A DNA stretch of 8,573 bases from Sphingomonadaceae bacterium (GTDB lineage: Bacteria > Pseudomonadota > Alphaproteobacteria > Sphingomonadales > Sphingomonadaceae), in assembly GCA_019239785.1 (NCBI GenBank), contig JAFAZM010000343.1, forward strand, positions 1 to 8,573. The letters run 5' to 3'. The position numbers were made by a program, and so were the translations under genes. Positions 1 to 3,698 of the stretch are shown in pieces. Below the pieces are notes generated by a model. It was not told the origin of the DNA, searched no databases, and was given only the letters and a program-made list of their open reading frames with translations. How positions within the stretch are numbered: position 1 is the first letter of the stretch; each line of letters begins with the position of its first letter.

Positions 1-412
1 CGTGAACGACCTCGTCGCGCTCGATTCCAACTCGCCCGAATTCGGCAAGAAAGTCGATCAGCTGACCACGATGGGCCGCAAGGAGATCGCCGAGGCCGCG
101 GGCGCCTCCAACCGCTTTCTCGACCGGCCGGTCAAGTCGATCGACAAGGACAGCGGGATCGGCGCCAATCTCACCCAGCTCCGCAAGACGGTCGAGGATC
201 TCGACCCCGGCCGCGGCGGCGCGCTGACCAAGCCCCGCAAATTGTTCGGCCTGATTCCGCTCGGCAACCGGATGCGCGGCTATTTCATGAAATACCAGTC
301 CGCCCAGAGCCATATCGCCGCCATCCTCGCCGCTTTGGCCTTGGCCGGATCGGTCGCGTCGAGCTCGTTCGCTTTCTCCTCCAGCTTCGCGTCGAGCGCC
401 TTGGAGATGTGA
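1..412 (+). pseudogene. 5'- and 3'-truncated TelA-family fragment (copy A of the fold-back)
   Basis: The reading frame is open from the window edge. Codons up to about position 340 encode the middle of a TelA-family (toxic anion resistance, TelA/KlaA-like) protein, with the hallmark stretches NRFLDRPVKSID, LRKTVEDLDPGRGG and GNRMRGYFMKYQSAQSHIA. The true start lies upstream of the window; the GTG at 2 is an internal valine codon. After about 340 the frame leaves the family and reads the antisense of the opposing copy (a Ser/Ala/Phe-rich tail) until TGA at 410-412. The protein has therefore lost its C-terminal half. TelA proteins are usually near 350-400 residues; only about 112 homologous residues are present. 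Family members are linked to tellurite and cell-envelope stress resistance, but their biochemical role is not settled. A non-functional remnant or an assembly chimera is more likely than a working gene. Confidence 0.72.
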
Positions 413-840
413 ATCATCTGCTCCAACTTGCCCATCGTCTTCCAGAGATTGGCGCGCTCGGTGTCGATCGCCGCATTGTCCATCAAAAGCTCGTCCTTGC
501 CCGAGGCAAGCGCGGCGAGGATCGCGGCGATGTGGCTCTGCGCCGACTGGTATTTCATGAAATAGCCGCGCATCCGGTTCCCGAACGGGATGATGCCGAA
601 GAGCTTGCGCGGCTTGGTCAGCGCGCCGCCGCGGCCCGGATCGAGGTCCTCGACGGTCTTCCTGAGCTGCGTCAGGTTGGCGCCGATGCCGCTGTCCTTG
701 TCGATCGACTTGACCGGCCGGTCGAGGAAGCGGTTGGACGCGCCCGCCGCCTCGGCGATCTCCTTGCGCCCCATCGAGGTCAGCTGATCGACCTTCTTGC
801 CGAATTCGGGCGAATTGGAATCCAGCGCGACCAGCTCGCC
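5..840. repeat. Inverted (fold-back) duplication of a telA segment, two diverged arms
   Basis: Positions 5-340 on the plus strand align without gaps to the reverse complement of 840-505 (position n pairs with 845-n). By hand I count about 38 mismatches in 336 bases, close to 89% identity. Only five codons change amino acid (N/G, D/E, T/S, L/I, L/F). The arms enclose about 165 bases that belong only to copy B. The junction lies near 335-342, within the short direct repeat ctttggccttggcc, so microhomology could have mediated the join. The arms are too diverged for a simple recent self-inversion. Confidence 0.85.
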
Positions 841-993
841 GACGAAGCTGTCCACCTTCTCCTCGAGCTGGCTCTTCTGCTCCTCCTTCAGCGGCACCAG
901 GCCGGCCGCCTGGGACGGCTGCACGTTCTGCAGCGGCTGCGGCGGCTCGAGCGTCAGCGTGCTGGTCGTTGCGGTGTCGGTCTGGCTGGCCAT
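280..993 (-). CDS. TelA-family toxic anion resistance protein, C-terminally truncated (copy B)
   Basis: The protein starts at ATG 993, with a GGGGA Shine-Dalgarno-like stretch about 8 bases upstream. A Gln/Pro/Thr-rich N-terminus (residues 1-35) is followed by the conserved TelA core: FVGELVALDSNSPEFGKK, NRFLDRPVKSIDKDSG, FGNRMRGYFMKYQSAQSH, and the helical DTERANLWKTMGKLEQMI and KALDAKLEEKANELDATDP. Homology stops at KAKA near position 340. The last ~18 residues, to TAG at 280-282, are only the antisense of copy A, so the genuine protein is about 220 residues long and lacks the C-terminal 150 or so. The N-terminal half looks intact, without frameshifts, and its differences from copy A are mostly silent. 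This suggests the coding sequence was under selection until it was truncated, or that the truncation is an assembly artefact. The full family member is expected to be a cytoplasmic, largely helical protein with a tellurite or envelope-stress role. That role is family knowledge, not visible in the sequence. Confidence 0.78.
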   Translation of the reverse strand: MASQTDTATTSTLTLEPPQPLQNVQPSQAAGLVPLKEEQKSQLEEKVDSFVGELVALDSNSPEFGKKVDQLTSMGRKEIAEAAGASNRFLDRPVKSIDKDSGIGANLTQLRKTVEDLDPGRGGALTKPRKLFGIIPFGNRMRGYFMKYQSAQSHIAAILAALASGKDELLMDNAAIDTERANLWKTMGKLEQMIHISKALDAKLEEKANELDATDPAKAKAARMAAIWLWADWYFMK

Positions 994-1059
994 TTTAGTC
1001 CCCGATCAAGCTGGTTCCGCCGAGATTGGTGCCTCGCAGGCCCAAGCGCAAGGGATAAA

Positions 1060-1081
1060 GTGTGTTATTCATGCAACACAC
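1060..1081. promoter_or_regulatory. 22-bp dyad upstream of telA, possible operator
   Basis: GTGTGTT (1060-1066) and AACACAC (1075-1081) form perfect 7-bp inverted repeats around an 8-base AT-rich centre. It sits about 70-90 bases upstream of the telA copy B start, in otherwise GC-rich DNA. The geometry fits a dimeric repressor or activator site. No regulator family can be named from the sequence, and no clear -35/-10 pair was found around it. Confidence 0.4.
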
Positions 1082-1213
1082 ATAGGCCTCAGCAGAGATG
1101 AACGCAAGCTGACAGGTCCGGTCAGGCTCGCGTCAGGCGACTCGTGGCAGAAGGGCCGCAAGCAAGAAGTTCCGGGTCCGGCCAGTCGCGTATCGCCGGA
1201 CCGGGTTGCGAGG

Positions 1214-1249
1214 AAACGCCCCGGCGCCCCCCTGGCCGGGGCGTTTTTC
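1214..1249 (+). terminator. Rho-independent terminator without an obvious upstream gene
   Basis: AAACGCCCCGG (1214-1224) pairs perfectly with CCGGGGCGTTT (1236-1246) around an 11-base loop, and a run of T (1244-1248) follows on the plus strand. This is a textbook intrinsic terminator. No plus-strand protein gene precedes it within the window. A second hairpin, GGTCCGGC (1175-1182) with GCCGGACC (1195-1202), lies just upstream. The pair could be the 3' end of a small RNA beginning somewhere after about 1085. Confidence 0.8.
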
Positions 1250-1288
1250 TTGCGCCGCCTCCAAAGCAGCGTGCATCAATCCTGAAAC

Positions 1289-1403
1289 GCTCATCCTGAG
1301 TAGCCGCTGAGCGAAGTCGAAGCGGCGTATCGAAGGACGCACCACATCCGAGCGGTCCTTCGATACGGGCCTTCGCCAAGCTCAGTCCCTACTCAGGATG
1401 AGC
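1289..1403. repeat. 115-bp nested-hairpin intergenic repeat, copy 1
   Basis: The ends are perfect 15-bp inverted repeats, GCTCATCCTGAGTAG (1289-1303) and CTACTCAGGATGAGC (1389-1403). Inside are two further hairpins: CCGCT/AGCGG (1304-1308 with 1321-1325) and CGTATCGAAGGAC/GTCCTTCGATACG (1326-1338 with 1355-1367). A closely similar copy lies at 3560-3673. No protein is encoded. The structure fits a mobile non-autonomous palindromic element of the REP/REPIN kind, as is common between genes in sphingomonad-like genomes. Confidence 0.88.
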
Positions 1404-1448
1404 GACATGTATCGCATTCAACGGCCGCCGCTCCAGTAGGCGCCGGTC

Positions 1449-1476
1449 TTGCCGGGCGCCGCGCGGGCGCTATGGA
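1449..1476 (+). promoter_or_regulatory. Weak sigma70-like promoter candidate for the cytochrome c'-b561 operon
   Basis: TTGCCG (1449-1454) and TATGGA (1471-1476) are separated by 16 bases and end 30 bases before the TTG start of the cytochrome gene. Spacing and position are right, but the match to consensus is only partial, so this is a guess. Confidence 0.22.
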
Positions 1477-1506
1477 ATGCGGGCCGAGTAAAGAGGAGCG
1501 GGCCCC

Positions 1507-1965
1507 TTGAAGCATATCCTTCTCACCGCCGCCGCGATCGCCGCGATCGTCACCACTGCCGCCGCCCAGGCGCCGAACGCGGCGAGCCTGATCCACGAGC
1601 GCCAAACCCATTACAAGCAGATGGGCGCCGCGCTGAAGGGGATCAACGACCAGCTCCATGGCGATTCGCCATCGATCGATGTGATCCGGCAGCACAGCCG
1701 CACCATCTCCGGCTTCGCGGTGCAGCTGCTGCGCTGGTTCCCGCGCGGCACCGGGCCGGAGTCGGGTGTCCGCACCCGCGCGCTGCCGGCGATCTGGACC
1801 GACAATGCGACCTTCCAGCGGGACGGCGCCGCTCTGCTGGTCGCGGCGCGCGCGCTCGACGCGGCGGCGCGGCGGGGCGACCTCGCCGCGGTCCGCGCCG
1901 CAATGCCGCAGGTCGGCCATGCCTGCGGCAATTGCCACGACAGCTTCCGGGCGCCCGAACATTGA
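1507..1965 (+). CDS. Cytochrome c' (periplasmic c-type haem protein)
   Basis: This 152-residue protein has an N-terminal signal peptide (MKHILLTAAAIAAIVTTAAA, probable cleavage near residue 20) for export to the periplasm. A single covalent haem-binding motif, CGNCH (C140, C143, H144), sits close to the C-terminus. Length, the C-terminal CxxCH and the N-terminal helix pattern RQTHYKQMGAALKGI match the four-helix-bundle cytochrome c' family. Members carry high-spin haem, bind NO and CO, and take part in electron transfer or NO detoxification. The start is TTG at 1507, supported by GAGGAG at 1493-1498; the nearby ATG at 1477 is in frame but meets a stop after four codons. The TGA stop overlaps the next gene, a cytochrome b561, which is the likely membrane redox partner. 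The family call is strong; the physiological substrate is not visible. Confidence 0.93.
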   Translation: MKHILLTAAAIAAIVTTAAAQAPNAASLIHERQTHYKQMGAALKGINDQLHGDSPSIDVIRQHSRTISGFAVQLLRWFPRGTGPESGVRTRALPAIWTDNATFQRDGAALLVAARALDAAARRGDLAAVRAAMPQVGHACGNCHDSFRAPEH

Positions 1966-2609
1966 GCCGGGAGACGGTCGTCGTCTGGGACCTGCCGACC
2001 CGGCTGTTCCACTGGGCGATCGTCCTTCTCGTGCCGGCCTTGTGGTGGACCCACCAGATCGACCGGCTCGACCTGCATATCCTGCTCGGCGAGATCATGC
2101 TCGGCCTGGTCCTGTTCCGGCTGATCTGGGGCGTGATCGGCGGCTCGACCGCCCGCTTCACGAGCTTCCTTCGTGGGCCGGGAACGGTCCTTCGCTATCT
2201 GCGCGGCCGCGGCACCGCAATCTTCGGCCACAATCCGGCCGGCGGCTGGAGCGTCATCGTCATGCTGCTGCTGCTCGCGGTCCAGGTCGGGCTCGGCCTG
2301 TTCGTCTCGGACGAGGACGGGCTCAACACCGGGCCGCTTTCGCACCTGGTCAGCTACGAAAGCGCCCGCACCCTCGCCGACCGGCACGAGACGGTCTTCT
2401 ACATCCTGCTCGGCTTCATCGCCTTCCATGTCGGCGCGATCCTCTATTACCAGCTGGTCAGGCGTGACCGACTGGTCGGGCCGATGCTGAGCGGGCGTCG
2501 CGCCGCGCCGGAGAGCGGAGAGGCGATGATCGCGGCGCCGCTCTGGCGGTTCGTCCTGGCCGCCGCGCTTGCCGCGATCCTGACCTGGATCGTTTCGAAC
2601 TATTTGTAA
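1962..2609 (+). CDS. Cytochrome b561 family membrane protein (Ni/Fe-hydrogenase b-type subunit-like)
   Basis: This 215-residue integral membrane protein has four helices near residues 19-31, 39-60, 96-115 and 143-165, plus a fifth hydrophobic segment at the C-terminus (about 193-213). Histidines in the pattern of the bacterial b561 family are present: H17 in WDLPTRLFHW, H39 before LLGE, H90 in the GHNPAGG loop, and H142/H156 around the fourth helix. Family members bind two b-type haems and pass electrons between quinones or dehydrogenases and a periplasmic acceptor. The chosen start is TTG at 1962, whose TTGA overlaps the stop of cytochrome c'. It is the only start codon before the conserved VWDLPTR motif, and no good ribosome site precedes it, so translational coupling is likely. 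The extra C-terminal helix is slightly unusual for the family. Confidence 0.92.
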   Translation: MSRETVVVWDLPTRLFHWAIVLLVPALWWTHQIDRLDLHILLGEIMLGLVLFRLIWGVIGGSTARFTSFLRGPGTVLRYLRGRGTAIFGHNPAGGWSVIVMLLLLAVQVGLGLFVSDEDGLNTGPLSHLVSYESARTLADRHETVFYILLGFIAFHVGAILYYQLVRRDRLVGPMLSGRRAAPESGEAMIAAPLWRFVLAAALAAILTWIVSNYL

Positions 2610-2633
2610 GCTTCCATTCAGTTTCGCCGTGCT

Positions 2634-2653
2634 TTAGCGTCATAGGGCGCTAA
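2634..2653. promoter_or_regulatory. Small dyad just upstream of the AraC-family gene
   Basis: TTAGCG (2634-2639) and CGCTAA (2648-2653) are inverted repeats around an 8-base spacer. The site ends 14 bases before the regulator's ATG and overlaps the region where a transcript start or 5' leader would lie. It could be an autoregulatory site, but 6-bp arms can occur by chance. Confidence 0.3.
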
Positions 2654-2667
2654 GACACGGGGACGAA

Positions 2668-3531
2668 ATGACCTGCGAATTCATCGTCATGGATCGACAG
2701 CTCGACGCGCCGCGCGGGCCGACGCCGGGCGGGAAGCTGGTCTATTGCGACCTCAAGGGCGGCAGCTCGATGATCGGCGCGCCCGCGCCGTCGCTGAAGC
2801 TCGTCCTCGACGGCGACGAGCGCTACGAGATCGACGGCCGCACGATCGCGGTTCGCCCCGGCGAGTTCCTCTATCTCGACGCCGGCAGCCATTGCGTCGG
2901 CACCAATCGCGGCGACATGAAGGGGATCTGCCTGCTGCTGCCGACCAGCCTTGGGGCCGGTGAAGCGGGCCGCGCCTGGGGCCACGATCCGGTGCTCGGC
3001 CGCGCCCTCGTCCTCTCGACCAAGGCGAGCGCGATGGGGCGGACCCTGCTCGATTACGGCCGCCGCATTGCCGCCGATCTCATGCAGGGGCCGCGGCTCG
3101 CGCAGGAGCTCATCGCCCGGGTGGAGATCGCGATCGCCGAGCCGCTCGCCGAGAGCCGGGCGGCGATGGACGGGGTCAGGGCCGCCAAGCTCTCGACGCG
3201 GCGCGAGCTCTACCGCCGGCTGGAGCGGGCGCGCGCCTTCCTCCACGCCCATGACGACCGCAACGTGACGCTCGGTGAAATGGCGGCCATCGCTGGGCTC
3301 TCGCAATTCCACCTCGCCCGCTATTTCAAGCACGCCTTCGACGAATCGCCGATCTCCTATCACCGCGCGCTGCGGCTGAAGCGGGCCGCGGCTTTGCTCG
3401 CCGAGGGCTGCTCGGTTGCCGAGGCGGCCGAGGCGACCGGCTATTCCGACCCGGTGGCGCTCAGCCACGCCTTCCGCCGCAAATATGGCGCCCCGCCGCA
3501 GAGCTGGACCCACCAAAGGCTGGCTTCGTAG
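2668..3531 (+). CDS. AraC-family transcriptional regulator
   Basis: This 287-residue cytoplasmic DNA-binding protein starts at ATG 2668 with GGGGAC about 4 bases upstream. Residues 1-100 resemble the cupin-like sensing domain of AraC regulators, including the YEIDG...VRPGEFLYLDAGSH pattern. Residues about 180-285 form the AraC/XylS double helix-turn-helix domain. The first HTH is near 200-221 (VTLGEMAAIAGLSQFHLARYF) and the second near 248-272 (SVAEAAEATGYSDPVALSHAF). It ends with the usual FRRKYGAPPQSW signature. The linked cytochrome operon is upstream on the same strand, with a 58-base gap and no terminator seen, so read-through is possible. The effector and target genes cannot be deduced. 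Confidence 0.93.
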   Translation: MTCEFIVMDRQLDAPRGPTPGGKLVYCDLKGGSSMIGAPAPSLKLVLDGDERYEIDGRTIAVRPGEFLYLDAGSHCVGTNRGDMKGICLLLPTSLGAGEAGRAWGHDPVLGRALVLSTKASAMGRTLLDYGRRIAADLMQGPRLAQELIARVEIAIAEPLAESRAAMDGVRAAKLSTRRELYRRLERARAFLHAHDDRNVTLGEMAAIAGLSQFHLARYFKHAFDESPISYHRALRLKRAAALLAEGCSVAEAAEATGYSDPVALSHAFRRKYGAPPQSWTHQRLAS

Positions 3532-3559
3532 GCCGCGCACGGCGAGAAAATTCCTGTCC

Positions 3560-3673
3560 GCTCATCCTGAGTAGCCGGTGAGCTCGTCGAACCGGCGTAT
3601 CGAAGGACGCACCGACTTCGAGCGGTCCTTCGATACGGGCCTTCGCCAGGCTCAGTCCCTACTCAGGATGAGC
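3560..3673. repeat. 114-bp nested-hairpin intergenic repeat, copy 2
   Basis: This is the same element as at 1289-1403, with identical 15-bp terminal inverted repeats (3560-3574 and 3659-3673) and an identical inner 13-bp stem (3596-3608 with 3625-3637). The small hairpin next to the left end is CCGGT/ACCGG (3575-3579 with 3591-3595) instead of CCGCT/AGCGG, so pairing is kept while the sequence changed. It fills most of the 167-base gap between the convergent AraC-family and ligD genes, where its stems could also block transcription from both sides. Confidence 0.88.
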
Positions 3674-3698
3674 GCGTTTGGGCGAATCCCGACCGCGG

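Larger units (their letters stand above)
994..1506. other. Intergenic region without a credible protein gene
   Basis: This 513-base stretch lies between the telA start (minus strand) and the cytochrome c' gene (plus strand). Short frames on both strands only translate the repeat or GC-rich spacer and have no family resemblance or ribosome site. Separate entries describe what it holds: a 22-bp dyad near the telA promoter region, a plus-strand terminator preceded by a second hairpin, a nested-hairpin repeat, and a weak promoter candidate in front of cytochrome c'. Confidence 0.7.

Noticed and set aside
1014..1019. GGAACC box upstream of telA as an EcfG stress promoter
   Set aside because: It lies only about 20 bases from the start codon and no CGTT-like -10 follows at 16-17 bases.
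1122..1379. Short minus-strand frames over the repeat and terminator
   Set aside because: They translate repeat sequence and GC-rich spacer, with no ribosome site or family resemblance.
1449..1961. Upstream extension of the cytochrome b561 frame to 1449
   Set aside because: It overlaps the whole cytochrome c' gene in another frame, is Arg/Pro/Ala-rich, and the family similarity begins only at 1962.
2650..3540. A 296-codon frame antisense to the AraC-family gene
   Set aside because: The plus-strand frame has clear cupin and double helix-turn-helix domains; the antisense frame is Arg/Ala/Gly-rich with no recognisable motif.
1289..3673. The two ~115-bp repeats as ends of a composite transposon
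   Set aside because: They are symmetrical palindromic elements without transposase, and the genes between them (cytochromes, AraC regulator) have the same composition as the rest of the window.
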